A stretch of 64,000 nt of DNA, taken from NCBI RefSeq assembly GCF_002287375.1, contig NZ_NPOA01000002.1, positions 62,001 through 126,000 on the forward strand, given 5' to 3'. Each line of letters starts with the position of its first letter. The stretch's first letter is position 1. The notes under the pieces were generated by a model. The model saw only the letters and a list, made by a program, of their open reading frames with translations. It was not told where the DNA came from and did no database searches. The stretch comes from Virgibacillus profundi (lineage in GTDB: Bacteria > Bacillota > Bacilli > Bacillales > Amphibacillaceae). Below, piece after piece: positions 53,644 through 62,670 of this stretch. Made by a program: the position numbers and the translations under genes.

Positions 53644-53714
53644 TAAACCAGCACTATTCCCAAAACCAGTTCAAAATAAAAAAAGGGGAGCATATGATTT
53701 GCTTCCCTTTTCAA

Positions 53715-54237
53715 TTATTCATTAATATGTTCCCAGACTTCACGTTCTTCTTCATGGAGAATCACAGGTTTAAAGCCCAATTTTTTATAAATATGTATGG
53801 CAGCGCGGCTTGTTATTTGTGTTTTCAAATAAGCATGATTATGATACAGTGCGAGTAGTCTCATTGCTTCAGCAACTAATGGTCTGCCAAGGCGCAAACC
53901 TTGAAATTCGGGCAGGATTTCGATCCAATGCAGCCTTCCTATGATCTCACTATTCCATTCACCATACCAGGCTGTTGCTGTTCCTGCAGTTTGGCCGTCC
54001 GTTGTTTCAAGAAAAATTATTCTCTTTTTGGCTTCGTTCAAATGGGGTTTGAATTCCTGAGCAAATCGCTCCAAAGCTTGATCTTCAGATGAGAACTCTC
54101 CAGTTGCAAGTGCAGATTGCTGCCCATTTTTTATCGTCATCTTCATGGCCAAATAAGCGGAATTGATATCCGGTGGGAATAGAGTAATTTGGGGTTTCCT
54201 CTAAGTCGTGCAGCATAAATAAAGGAGTTTTTTCCAT
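53715..54237 (-). pseudogene. GNAT-family acetyltransferase, frameshifted
   Basis: The 3' frame holds most of a GNAT fold: IIFLETTDGQTAGTATAWYG, IEILPEFQGLRLGRPLVAEA (acetyl-CoA pyrophosphate loop Q-x-x-R-x-G-x-x) and AIHIYKKLGFKP. The 5' part is in another frame: ATG 54237 after GAGG, reading MEKTPLFMLHDLEETPNYSI and on to KKWAAI before a stop at 54083. The two frames join naturally if one base is restored near 54120. Either a true one-base deletion or a sequencing error. No other start in the 3' frame has a good ribosome site. Confidence 0.75.
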
Positions 54238-54412
54238 ATAAATACCTCGATTCGTTTGAGGGATCTAGTCAGTCATACTTTCGAGTGTTAACGTGTAAGT
54301 GTAACCAGTTTGGCCCCATATTTTGATATATTATATCATGCCGGGCTAGTATTTGGTATAATCGAAATAACATAGGAAATGCACATTACATAAATTATTG
54401 GAGGATAAATAG

Positions 54413-55369
54413 ATGTATAACGAACCAATTTTTCTAAAGCCTGTATTGCAGGAACGTATTTGGGGCGGGAAAAAGCTCCGTACGGAATATGGCTATGATA
54501 TTCCGTCAGAAAAAACCGGTGAAGCTTGGGTGATTTCGGCACATCCGAATGGCCCTAGTGTCATCAAAAATGGACCGCTTGCTGGAAAAACACTGACAGA
54601 AGCATGGGAGCAGCATGGTGACTTATTTAATAAAGCTCCCGATAATAAAGAGGAATACCCGTTGCTTGTAAAAATATTGGATGCAAATGATGATCTGTCT
54701 GTACAAGTGCATCCGGATGATCAATTTGCCCGTGAAGTTGAAGGTCAGCCCTATGGGAAAACCGAGTGCTGGTATGTACTAAAAACAGACCCGGATGCGC
54801 GTCTTGTGTTAGGCCATCACGCCAATTCACGTGAGGAATTGGAGAAAATGATGGATGATGGGAAGTGGGATAATTTACTTCAGTATAAAAAGGTAGTGGC
54901 AGGAGATTTTGTCTATGTGCCAAGTGGTACGATCCATGCCATCGGAAAAGGAATTATAATTTTAGAAACACAGCAAAGCTCTGATATTACATATCGTGTT
55001 TATGATTATGACAGAAAAGACGCTGCTGGTCAGAAGCGGGAATTGCATTTAGATCGAGCGAAACAGGTAACTACTGTGCCACATAAGTCAGCAGAAACGG
55101 ATCAGGTAGAGACGGTTCATGGCGATTTAACGATAAAAAGGCTTGTTAAGGAGCAGTATTTTACGGTTTATCATTGGGAGTTAAATGGTAAGACAGCTCA
55201 GAAACAGGAACATGATTTTTTACAGGTCAGTGTGATTGAGGGAGAAGCCCAATTAAATGTCGGAGAAAAATCTTTTCATGTGGAGAAGGGGAGCCATTTT
55301 ATTTTGCCTTCAGGACTACAGGATTTTGAACTTTCCGGGAAAGCAGAATTTGTGGCATCACACATCTAA
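54413..55369 (+). CDS. manA: Mannose-6-phosphate isomerase, class I
   Basis: Converts mannose 6-phosphate to fructose 6-phosphate. Zn-dependent cupin: PVLQERIWGGKKLRTEYGYD at the N-terminus, LSVQVHPDDQFA (metal ligands QxH), GKTECWYVL and PSGTIHAIGKGIIILETQQSSDITYRVYD-type stretch (Glu and His ligands). 318 aa, as in B. subtilis ManA/GmuF. ATG after GGAGG. It is followed at 16 bp by a fructokinase and lies downstream of manP, so the set converts imported mannose into glycolytic intermediates. Confidence 0.94.
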   Translation: MYNEPIFLKPVLQERIWGGKKLRTEYGYDIPSEKTGEAWVISAHPNGPSVIKNGPLAGKTLTEAWEQHGDLFNKAPDNKEEYPLLVKILDANDDLSVQVHPDDQFAREVEGQPYGKTECWYVLKTDPDARLVLGHHANSREELEKMMDDGKWDNLLQYKKVVAGDFVYVPSGTIHAIGKGIIILETQQSSDITYRVYDYDRKDAAGQKRELHLDRAKQVTTVPHKSAETDQVETVHGDLTIKRLVKEQYFTVYHWELNGKTAQKQEHDFLQVSVIEGEAQLNVGEKSFHVEKGSHFILPSGLQDFELSGKAEFVASHI

Positions 55370-55385
55370 AGGGGGAAAATGATAA

Positions 55386-56249
55386 ATGAATATTGGAGCA
55401 ATTGAAGCCGGTGGAACAAAATTCGTTTGCGGTATTGGGAATGAGCATGGGGAAATTTTTGAAAAGATAAGCATTCCAACAAGAAATCCTGTAGAAACAA
55501 TCAAGGATGTAATTGCTTTTTTTGATGGAAAAGAGATTGACCGGATGGGAATTGGTTCATTTGGACCGATCCAGGTGAACCGTGATCAGTCCGATTATGG
55601 GACGATTTTGGAAACGCCAAAAACTGCATGGAAGTATTTCCCTTTACTACAAACGATAAAAAGTTATTTTCCAAAAGATATGCCATTCGAAGTTGATACA
55701 GATGTGAATGCAGCAGCCTTTGGTGAGTTAAAATGGGGAGCAGCAAAAGGGCTTGATTCCTGTGTATATTTTACAGTTGGTACCGGAATTGGTGCAGGTG
55801 CAGTTATTGATGGAAAAATAGTACATGGGCTACTGCATCCAGAAGCTGGTCATATGTTTGTGAAACGTCACCCTAAAGATGATTTTGTGGGAAGTTGTCC
55901 CTATCATGGTGACTGCCTGGAAGGCTTGGCTGCTGGTACCTCGATGAAGGAAAGATGGGGCAAAGCAGGTGTGGACATACATAATGAAGAGGCCTGGGAG
56001 ATGGAGGCGTATTATTTGGCGCAGACAGCGATAAATGCCTTGCTCACATACTCACCGGAGAAAATTATTTTTGGGGGAGGAGTTTTAAATCACCCTGGTT
56101 TAATTGAAAAGGTGAGAGAGCAATTCTCGAAGCTATTAAATGGCTACATTAAAAAAGATGAGGTAATTAAAAATGTGGAAAACTATATTGTGCTTCCAGG
56201 ACTTGGTTCAGAAGCTGGACTGAAAGGGAGTTTGGCTTTGGTGTTGTAG
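55386..56249 (+). CDS. ROK-family fructokinase (GmuE/ScrK-like)
   Basis: ATP-dependent phosphorylation of fructose (or a related hexose). ATP-binding GAIEAGGTKFVCGIGN at residues 4-19, VDTDVNAAAFGELKWGA with the catalytic Asp, TVGTGIGAGAVIDG, and the Zn site H-x-x-x...CPYHGDCLEGLAAG. 287 aa. AAAGGGGG precedes the ATG. It shares an operon with manA, as in Bacillus mannan and mannose clusters; it is not a glucokinase by its HPEAGHM...CPYHGDC pattern. Confidence 0.88.
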   Translation: MNIGAIEAGGTKFVCGIGNEHGEIFEKISIPTRNPVETIKDVIAFFDGKEIDRMGIGSFGPIQVNRDQSDYGTILETPKTAWKYFPLLQTIKSYFPKDMPFEVDTDVNAAAFGELKWGAAKGLDSCVYFTVGTGIGAGAVIDGKIVHGLLHPEAGHMFVKRHPKDDFVGSCPYHGDCLEGLAAGTSMKERWGKAGVDIHNEEAWEMEAYYLAQTAINALLTYSPEKIIFGGGVLNHPGLIEKVREQFSKLLNGYIKKDEVIKNVENYIVLPGLGSEAGLKGSLALVL

Positions 56250-56304
56250 GGTCTGGAGATTACACCGCTAAATAAATGACTAGGGAGCATTAATCAAATC
56301 AAAG

Positions 56305-56340
56305 AAAGCTGTTAGCAGTACCAACTACTAACAGCTTTTC
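56305..56340. terminator. Bidirectional terminator between the man and nan gene sets
   Basis: AAAGCTGTTAG / CTAACAGCTTT perfect 11-bp stem with a 12-nt loop. Confidence 0.8.
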
Positions 56341-56343
56341 CTA

Positions 56344-57021
56344 TTATTCCATCATCCCAACAAATCGTTTCGTAATATCTTTCGGTCTTGTAATGGCTCC
56401 TCCAACAACACAGGAATATGCTCCAAGTTCCATGCAACGCTTGTACATCTCCGGTGTGATCACATTTCCTTCAGCAATAACCGGTATATTCACATTTTCC
56501 AAAACATCCTTCAAAAACCTAAAGTCTTCATGAAAAAGCTTTTTACCGTTTGTTTCTTCGGTGTAGCCATGTAGGGTAGTGGATATGCAGTCAAACCCCA
56601 GCTGCTCAGCCTGAACGGCATCATCCAGTGTAGCTATATCTGCCATCAGCTGAATAGTACTGTTCTTTTCTCGTGTATAGCTCACGAGCTCCGTGAGTTC
56701 AATATTATCCGGACGCTTCCTCATGGTAGCATCCATTGCAATCATTTCACAGCCGCTTTCGATCAATTCGTCAATTTCTTGATAGGTTGCGGTAATGAAA
56801 ACAGAGCTGTCTTCGTAATCACGTTTTACAATACCCACAAGCGGCAGATCCACTTCTTTTTTTATTTCAATAATATCCTCTTTTGAGTTGGCGCGAATAC
56901 CTTTTGCTCCACCTTCCATAGCTGCCAGAGCCATTTTGGACATAATAAATGAACTATGCAGCGGTTCATCAGGTAATGCCTGACAGGATACAATCAAATT
57001 TCCTTTTACTTTTTCGAGCAT
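56344..57021 (-). CDS. nanE: N-acylglucosamine-6-phosphate 2-epimerase
   Basis: Converts N-acetylmannosamine 6-phosphate to N-acetylglucosamine 6-phosphate in sialic acid breakdown. TIM barrel: [14 protein letters not shown] at the start, [21 protein letters not shown] (catalytic Lys), [28 protein letters not shown] and [22 protein letters not shown]. 225 aa, full length. AGGAGGAA before the ATG. It is the last gene of the minus-strand nan set, separated from the kinase by a 556-bp gap holding repeat element E. Confidence 0.93.
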   Translation of the reverse strand: MLEKVKGNLIVSCQALPDEPLHSSFIMSKMALAAMEGGAKGIRANSKEDIIEIKKEVDLPLVGIVKRDYEDSSVFITATYQEIDELIESGCEMIAMDATMRKRPDNIELTELVSYTREKNSTIQLMADIATLDDAVQAEQLGFDCISTTLHGYTEETNGKKLFHEDFRFLKDVLENVNIPVIAEGNVITPEMYKRCMELGAYSCVVGGAITRPKDITKRFVGMME

Positions 57022-57114
57022 ACATTATTCCTCCTATTTAAAAACAACTTAGTAAAAGACCTATTTTGTTAGTTTGTCTTTATTTCTATAAAATGCGAAG
57101 TAACTCCCTTTAGA

Positions 57115-57570
57115 GGATGAGTGCTAATTCAGCGCTACGGAAATACACTACGCTTTCCGTGGGCTCGCGCTGAGCCTCCTCGATCGCAAAGAACGCTCAC
57201 TGTGGGGTCTCATCGTCTTCGCTTTCCCACTGGAGTCTCCGTGAATTTCCTTCGCTGGGATTCCGGTTACTGCCGATGAACTTTAATGGTAATTAATATT
57301 CAAAACATCGAACACCACCTCACCAGTTCGGGTGAGCGAAGGGCGGTGACTCCTGCGGGAATAGCACGTGTCCGAAGACCCCGCAGAGTGATTTTCTCGA
57401 GGAGGCTAAGGCCGTGCCCTAAGGTCCGCATCCGCCCGGAGCGATCCCGAACGGCGGCAATAGCACATGTTATTGGAATCACATCTCGATTTACTTCGCA
57501 CTTTATATCTACTGAGAATTCATTTCGTTAAAATACAACAATCTACAGTGGGACGAACAGTATGCAGTCC
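57115..57570. repeat. GC-rich intergenic element E, between nanE and the ROK kinase
   Basis: Module E1 (57130-57260) and module E2 (57320-57456), then an end reading GTGGGACGAACAGTATGCAG followed by TCCCAATC near 57550-57575. E2 matches 22041-22177 in element B at 136 of 137 positions, in the same orientation. The left end lacks the TTGGGACTGC head. No gene is supported inside. Confidence 0.85.
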
Positions 57571-57577
57571 CAATCAT

Positions 57578-58456
57578 TTAAACTACAGCCACATCAAAAA
57601 ACGGATAGACTGCGCCATATAATGCAGCATCATTAAATAATTCAGCAATTTTTAGCTCCGTTTTCAGAAAGTTATCCGGTAAAAATAGTTCGAGCTGATT
57701 TTGAATCTGTTCGAGAAGATAGTCACCCTGAGCTGAAACGCCACCGCCAATTAGAATGCATTTTGGGTCTGTCAGTAAAATAATTTGTGAAAGTCCTTTT
57801 GCAACTTCCTTTGTCCAGGACTGAATAATGGAAGAACAGGTTTCATCTCCGTTTTTAGCTCGTTCAAAAACAGCTATTGCTGAAATTTCTTCCCCTAATT
57901 CCTTTGCAATCAATTTATTTAATGCTGCTGTTGATGCACGGCCTTCATAGTTTGTCCGTGTCTCGGGCTCATACAATAAATAGCCCACTGAATTTGCCTG
58001 ATGATGAGATCCATCCATTAGTTGATGATCATAGTAGGCACCGCCAATTCCAGTTCCCAGGGTAATACAAAAAACATTATTCTGATTTCTGGCAGCACCT
58101 TTCCAAATTTCGCCAAGCAGAGCTGCATTCACATCATTCTCAACATGAACCGGAAGCTTGTATTTTTCAGTCAGCTCACGTTTAAAAGCTGTATCTTTAT
58201 AGTCTTTAATAGTCGGTCCAGCGTAGATTATTTCTCCTTTTTCCCTATCCACAATCCCAGCAGTGCTGATCCCAATTCCATCAATATTATGCTTATCAGC
58301 CACGGCTTCCACTATTGTATCAATCTGTTTCAAAATGGCTTGATCGATATTTTCCGGAGTTTTGGTTTTCTGATGATGATAAAGTCTATGCCGCTCGTCT
58401 ATCAAGGCATATTTAATGTATGTACCGCCAATATCAATAGACAGATAATGTCCCAT
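57578..58456 (-). CDS. nanK: ROK-family sugar kinase, probable N-acetylmannosamine kinase
   Basis: Phosphorylates a sugar, by context N-acetylmannosamine released by NanA, feeding NanE. ATP loop YLSIDIGGTYIKYALID (residues 4-20), VENDVNAALLGEIWKGAA with the catalytic Asp, ITLGTGIGGAYYDHQL, and ILIGGGVSAQGDYL. The Zn-binding Cys cluster found in many ROK kinases is absent (SVGYLLYEPETRTNYEGRAS instead). 292 aa. It follows the GntR gene pair by 12 bp, in one operon. The assignment rests on context. Confidence 0.75.
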   Translation of the reverse strand: MGHYLSIDIGGTYIKYALIDERHRLYHHQKTKTPENIDQAILKQIDTIVEAVADKHNIDGIGISTAGIVDREKGEIIYAGPTIKDYKDTAFKRELTEKYKLPVHVENDVNAALLGEIWKGAARNQNNVFCITLGTGIGGAYYDHQLMDGSHHQANSVGYLLYEPETRTNYEGRASTAALNKLIAKELGEEISAIAVFERAKNGDETCSSIIQSWTKEVAKGLSQIILLTDPKCILIGGGVSAQGDYLLEQIQNQLELFLPDNFLKTELKIAELFNDAALYGAVYPFFDVAVV

Positions 58457-58468
58457 AAAGAAGACCTC

Positions 58469-59146
58469 CTACACCTTTGTGTTTTGAATATGCCTTGTGA
58501 GCAATGATTTTGCTTGTTCGGCATTCCCATTAACCATTGCTTCCACAATTTGTAAATGTTCTTCTGTTGCTTTCCTATATTCTTTTATTGTCATTTCAAT
58601 ATATTCCGTTTCGAAAAAATAGCTTGTGATCATGTTCGTCATTTGAATGAATAGCTCGTTTTTGGTGGCTTTTAAAAGATGCTTATGAAAAGAAACATCC
58701 GCTTCTCTGAACGCCTCCAGTGTCTGACTACTTTTAGTTTCCACCACCATCTGCTTCCATTCCGCTAGTTCATTCACTGGATTTTGTCGAATAATTTCAT
58801 CAATGGCACTTGACTCAAAAATGATTCTTAAGCTTAATACATCCTCTATTTGACCATCATTAACCTGCCAAAGGAAAAAGAAGCTATTCAGGAGAATTTC
58901 TATGTTTGATTCATTTATAAATGCGCCTTTTCCTTGAGTTGTTGTAACAACCCCTGTATTTTCGAGATAACTTAAAGCTTCTCTAACTACAGACCTGCTC
59001 ACACCGAACATCTCGGTAAATTTACGCTCTGTCGGAAGCTTGTCCCCGGCTTTTAATTGCTGATCAATGATATATTTCTTAATTTCCTGAATGGCAGTTT
59101 TTTTAAGAGAGTTTCTTTCTGTCACCTGGACTGGTTCCATTTTCAC
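58469..59146 (-). CDS. GntR/FadR-family regulator with FCD domain (first of a pair)
   Basis: Winged helix at residues 10-75 (AIQEIKKYIIDQQLKAGDKL, FGVSRSVVREALSYLENTGV) followed by an all-helical FCD ligand domain with conserved histidines (FHKHLLKATKN, HIQNT). 225 aa. The start overlaps the stop of the second GntR gene by 4 bp. Probably a repressor of nan genes, with a sialic acid or amino sugar ligand; this is inference from context. Confidence 0.85.
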   Translation of the reverse strand: MKMEPVQVTERNSLKKTAIQEIKKYIIDQQLKAGDKLPTERKFTEMFGVSRSVVREALSYLENTGVVTTTQGKGAFINESNIEILLNSFFFLWQVNDGQIEDVLSLRIIFESSAIDEIIRQNPVNELAEWKQMVVETKSSQTLEAFREADVSFHKHLLKATKNELFIQMTNMITSYFFETEYIEMTIKEYRKATEEHLQIVEAMVNGNAEQAKSLLTRHIQNTKV

Positions 59147-59835
59147 GATTCTTCCTCCATTTGCTTAATAAAAGTAAAAATTGGTTCAAAGTGATCGGTC
59201 ATGGTTTTCTGTGCATGAACCAGATCATTATCCCTAATGGCATCAACTATTTCATTATGCTGTTCGTACGATCTTATAAGTGCTTCCTGATTTTCTATCA
59301 AATCTATTTTTACAAGGGAAAAGTACTCATGGATAATTTCACTAAAGTTGAAAAAGGTAGCATTATCTGTTGCTTTAATAAGGGATTGATGGAATAGGCG
59401 GTCGAATTTTTTTGTATCTTCATTGTTTTTAATTGTTTGATGGTAGGACTCATTTATTTCCTTTAGCTGATCTATATCCAAAGGAACCTGCTTTTCAATA
59501 ATCAGGCGCAATGCTCCAAGTTCAAGAATTTTCCTGATTTCGACTAATTCTCTAATTTTCACACCATATGTTTCATAATGATGTTTTAAAATCGTATGGA
59601 TCGAGCCAAGTTTTGTATCTGCAATGTAGATTCCACCACCAGGTTTAATCATTAAAATTCCCACAGCCTGAAGGGAAATTAACGCTTCCCTTACCACAGT
59701 ACGACTCACCTTCAGTTGCTCAGTAAGCATTTTTTCCGTTAGAAATTTATCATTTGGTTTTAAATTATTTTCCGAAATATAATTCTTTATTCTTTCGATG
59801 ACAATATTCTTAAGCGAAGCCTTTTGAATTCTCAT
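59143..59835 (-). CDS. GntR/FadR-family regulator with FCD domain (second of the pair)
   Basis: 230 aa; winged helix (IVIERIKNYISENNLKPNDK, LKVSRTVVREALISLQAVGI) and an FCD domain (FDRLFHQSLIKATDNATFF, MTDHFEPI). It is the first gene of the minus-strand operon and divergent from nanA across 182 bp that contains a FadR-type operator. It is clearly paralogous to the next gene; the pair overlaps by 4 bp, so the proteins are made together and could form heterodimers, which is speculation. Confidence 0.86.
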   Translation of the reverse strand: MRIQKASLKNIVIERIKNYISENNLKPNDKFLTEKMLTEQLKVSRTVVREALISLQAVGILMIKPGGGIYIADTKLGSIHTILKHHYETYGVKIRELVEIRKILELGALRLIIEKQVPLDIDQLKEINESYHQTIKNNEDTKKFDRLFHQSLIKATDNATFFNFSEIIHEYFSLVKIDLIENQEALIRSYEQHNEIVDAIRDNDLVHAQKTMTDHFEPIFTFIKQMEEES

Positions 59836-59906
59836 GTTAATCCCTCTGCTTTTCCCTTATCATATCATAAATCTTAATACTGGAATGAAACCCCTTTCGA
59901 AAATAG

Positions 59907-59963
59907 TTGACATTTTGTGAAAACCCTTTTATGATGAAAGTGAAATGAAAATTGGTCTGACAA
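59907..59963 (+). promoter_or_regulatory. nanA promoter with FadR-type operator
   Basis: TTGACA (59907-59912), 17-bp spacer, TATGAT (59930-59935). TGGTCTGACAA at 59953-59963 fits the FadR-subfamily half-site consensus TNGTNNNACNA and lies just downstream of the expected start, consistent with repression by one of the GntR proteins. Confidence 0.7.
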
Positions 59964-60017
59964 TATTATAACTTTGCAGATACATTTTAGCAATTATTAA
60001 TAGAAGGAGGAATTTCC

Positions 60018-60887
60018 ATGAAAGGTATATTTTCAGCATTGCTCGTTCCTTTTGATGAAAATGGGAATATAAAAGAACAGGGACTGCGTGAAATCATTCG
60101 AAATAATATCGATGAGCAACAGGTCGATGGTTTGTATGTGAACGGTAGCTCAGGAGAAAATTTTATGCTGACAACCGAGCAGAAGAAGGAAATTTTTAAA
60201 ATAACAAGTGAAGAAAATAATGGTGCAGTTAAATTAATCGCCCAGGTGGGTTCAATTAATCTAGATGAGGCTGTAGAACTTGGGAAATATGCAACAGAGC
60301 TTGAATATGACAGTCTTTCTGCAGTTACGCCATTCTATTATAAATTTACATTTGATGAGATTAAAAATTATTATGAAACAATTATTGAAGCAACAGGAAG
60401 CAATATGATTATTTATGCAATTCCTGCTTTAACAGGTGTATCCGTGTCAATGGAGCAATTTGATGAGCTTTTCCAAAACGAGAAAATAATTGGTGTTAAA
60501 TATACGGATGGCAATTTCTTTATGCTTGAGCGTCTGCGAAAGAAATATCCTAATAAACTGATCTATTCCGGTTTTGATGAAATGCTGATATATGGTGCGA
60601 TTTCAGGTGTGGATGGCGCAATTGGAAGTACTTATAATATTCACGGAAAACTTGCGAAACAAATCGTTGAGCTTGTTCAAAAAGATGAAGTTGCCAAAGC
60701 CTATGAGGTACAGCATGTTATGAATGACATCATTGAAAAAGTTCTAGAACTTGGGTTATATCAAACATTGAAGGAAGTTTTGAATGTGAAGGGCATTGAT
60801 GCAGGAACAGTTAAGCAACCAATGAGTCCATTTGATCCAGCAAAACGGGAAGAAGTGAAAAAGCTGGTAGAAGAATTTAATTTGTAA
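60018..60887 (+). CDS. nanA: N-acetylneuraminate lyase
   Basis: Aldol cleavage of N-acetylneuraminate to pyruvate and N-acetylmannosamine. DHDPS-family TIM barrel: [13 protein letters not shown] (carboxylate loop), [16 protein letters not shown] with the catalytic Tyr, [15 protein letters not shown] with the Schiff-base Lys, and [27 protein letters not shown]. The NAL-type Tyr-Thr-Asp after the lysine supports lyase over dihydrodipicolinate synthase. 289 aa. AAGGAGG before the ATG. First gene of the plus-strand nan unit, followed by the symporter. Confidence 0.92.
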   Translation: MKGIFSALLVPFDENGNIKEQGLREIIRNNIDEQQVDGLYVNGSSGENFMLTTEQKKEIFKITSEENNGAVKLIAQVGSINLDEAVELGKYATELEYDSLSAVTPFYYKFTFDEIKNYYETIIEATGSNMIIYAIPALTGVSVSMEQFDELFQNEKIIGVKYTDGNFFMLERLRKKYPNKLIYSGFDEMLIYGAISGVDGAIGSTYNIHGKLAKQIVELVQKDEVAKAYEVQHVMNDIIEKVLELGLYQTLKEVLNVKGIDAGTVKQPMSPFDPAKREEVKKLVEEFNL

Positions 60888-60894
60888 TTTTGTG

Positions 60895-60937
60895 ATCAGA
60901 GAAGTTTATTAGGCTTCTCTGATGCAACAATTTTTTT
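60895..60937 (+). terminator. Imperfect terminator or attenuator between nanA and the symporter
   Basis: ATCAGAGAAG / CTTCTCTGAT perfect 10-bp stem with a 9-nt loop; the run of seven Ts starts only eight bases after the stem, so termination may be partial. It could make the symporter less abundant than the lyase. Confidence 0.55.
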
Positions 60938-60983
60938 AATAGTATGCTAGTAAGCGGATACACCACAACAAGGGGGAACAACA

Positions 60984-62495
60984 ATGGAAAAAGTAGGTCT
61001 TGGAACAATAAACTGGGTTGTACTAATTGTATACTTGATTGCAATGTTAGGTGTCGGCCTTTACTTTACCAAAAAAGCCGGAAAAAACACGGATGCCTTT
61101 TTCACAGCGAGTGGTAAGATTCCTGCATGGGCGGCAGGGTTCAGTATCTATGCAACAACATTGAGCGCGATTACATTTATGTCTACACCAGAGCAGGCAT
61201 TTTTAACGGATTGGTCCTATGCTGCAGGGAACCTTGCAATATTTGCAATCATTCCTATATTAATCTATTTCTATATACCTTTCTTCAAAAAACTGAATGT
61301 AACAACAGCGTATGAATATTTGGAAGAAAGATTTGGACCATCACTAAGGGTGATAGGAAGTTTATTATTTGTGTTATTCCATATTGGACGAGTAGCAATC
61401 GTTATTTATTTGCCAACATTGGCTATTACCTCAGTATCGGAAATTAACCCTGTACTGATTGCCGCAGCTGTTGGTGGATTATGTATCATCTATACATTCT
61501 TAGGTGGTATGGAAGGTGTTATCTGGAGTGACGTGATCCAAGGAATATTACTACTTGGTGGAGCAATTTTAGTTGTTGCTTTAGGTATATTTGCTGTAGA
61601 TGGAGGATTTTCTACTGTATTAGCAGATGCAGTCAGTGACGATAAGCTGATCACAATGGAAAATTTCCAATTAGGTACAGCAGCTGCAGCAATTCCAATT
61701 ATTTTTCTGGGATCTATATTTAATAGTTTACATCAATATACTGCTAGTCAGGATGTCGTACAGCGCTATCAGACAACAAGTTCCACCAAGGAAACCAATA
61801 AATCCTTGTGGACGAACGGGGTTCTTGCTTTAGTTACTATACCGATATTCTATGGAATGGGAACAGTGCTTTATAGCTATTACAATAATGTGGAAGCACT
61901 TCCTGCGGGATTTAATACTTCAGCAGTTGTGCCATATTTTATTGTAACTACATTGCCTGTCGGTGTGGCTGGTTTATTGATTGCTGCAATCTTTGCGGCT
62001 TGTCAGTCCACCATTTCTTCGAGTCTAAACAGTATTTCAGCTTGTATTACAGTTGACTTTAAACAAAGGTTTTTCAGTAAAGATAAATCCAATGATGTTG
62101 CACTTGCAAGATGGGTGATTATCATTGCGGGTATTCTTGGATTGGCCGCCGCTTTGTATCTTGTTTCAACGAACCGTGATGAAACGTGGAATCTGTTCCT
62201 AGCCATTACCGGATTATTCGGTGTGCCGATTGCTGGAATCTTTGCACTAGGAATTTTCACAAGACGTGCGAATGCACCAGGTGTATTGATAGGGTTATTC
62301 CTAAGTGCAATTGCTTCATACTTTGTCCAGCAAACGGATTTAACACCATTTGCTGTTAGTGTCATGTCATTCTTTACATCATTTGGATTTGGATATATTG
62401 CAAGCTTGTTCTTCCCTAAATTCAATAAAAACACAACCGGTCTAACAATCTTTACAAAGAACGAAGAGTACGTGAGGGAAGAAGTGAAAGCTTAA
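60984..62495 (+). CDS. nanT: Sodium:solute symporter (SSS family), probable sialic acid transporter
   Basis: 13-helix sodium symporter of 503 aa. Seen: NWVVLIVYLIAMLGVGLYF (helix 1), AGFSIYATTLSAITFMSTP with the sodium-site region, YEYLEERFGPSLRVIGSLLF, GGMEGVIWSDVIQGILLLGG (the SSS signature) and FAACQSTISSSLNSISACITVDF. GGGGG-type ribosome site before ATG. The substrate is inferred as N-acetylneuraminate because it is directly downstream of nanA; other SSS substrates cannot be excluded. The symbol is by analogy with sialic acid transporters of the same family. Confidence 0.83.
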   Translation: MEKVGLGTINWVVLIVYLIAMLGVGLYFTKKAGKNTDAFFTASGKIPAWAAGFSIYATTLSAITFMSTPEQAFLTDWSYAAGNLAIFAIIPILIYFYIPFFKKLNVTTAYEYLEERFGPSLRVIGSLLFVLFHIGRVAIVIYLPTLAITSVSEINPVLIAAAVGGLCIIYTFLGGMEGVIWSDVIQGILLLGGAILVVALGIFAVDGGFSTVLADAVSDDKLITMENFQLGTAAAAIPIIFLGSIFNSLHQYTASQDVVQRYQTTSSTKETNKSLWTNGVLALVTIPIFYGMGTVLYSYYNNVEALPAGFNTSAVVPYFIVTTLPVGVAGLLIAAIFAACQSTISSSLNSISACITVDFKQRFFSKDKSNDVALARWVIIIAGILGLAAALYLVSTNRDETWNLFLAITGLFGVPIAGIFALGIFTRRANAPGVLIGLFLSAIASYFVQQTDLTPFAVSVMSFFTSFGFGYIASLFFPKFNKNTTGLTIFTKNEEYVREEVKA

Positions 62496-62501
62496 AAATA
62501 G

Positions 62502-62542
62502 AAACCGGGTAGTCACTATTAGAGGTGATTGCCCGGTTTTTT
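62502..62542 (+). terminator. Terminator of the nanA-symporter unit
   Basis: AAACCGGG / CCCGGTTT outer stem plus inner TCAC/GTGA pairs, then six Ts. Confidence 0.85.
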
Positions 62543-62670
62543 AATTACCTAATAATTCGATAGACTTTTTTAAAGCTCTTAGTGAAAAAGGTAGTACGGC
62601 GGGGATTCCCCTTATTTACTTATGTATTCATTCGATAAGTATTTATCCCGGCATTTTAGAAAACAGTCTA

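Noticed and set aside
54323-54362. Promoter of manA (TTGATA ... TATAAT)
   Set aside because: The TATAAT at 54357 is good, but the TTGATA is 28 bp away; no correctly spaced -35 was found, so it is not listed as a promoter.
60895-60937. Riboswitch in the nanA-symporter gap
   Set aside because: Only a single simple hairpin and T run; no conserved aptamer features were seen.
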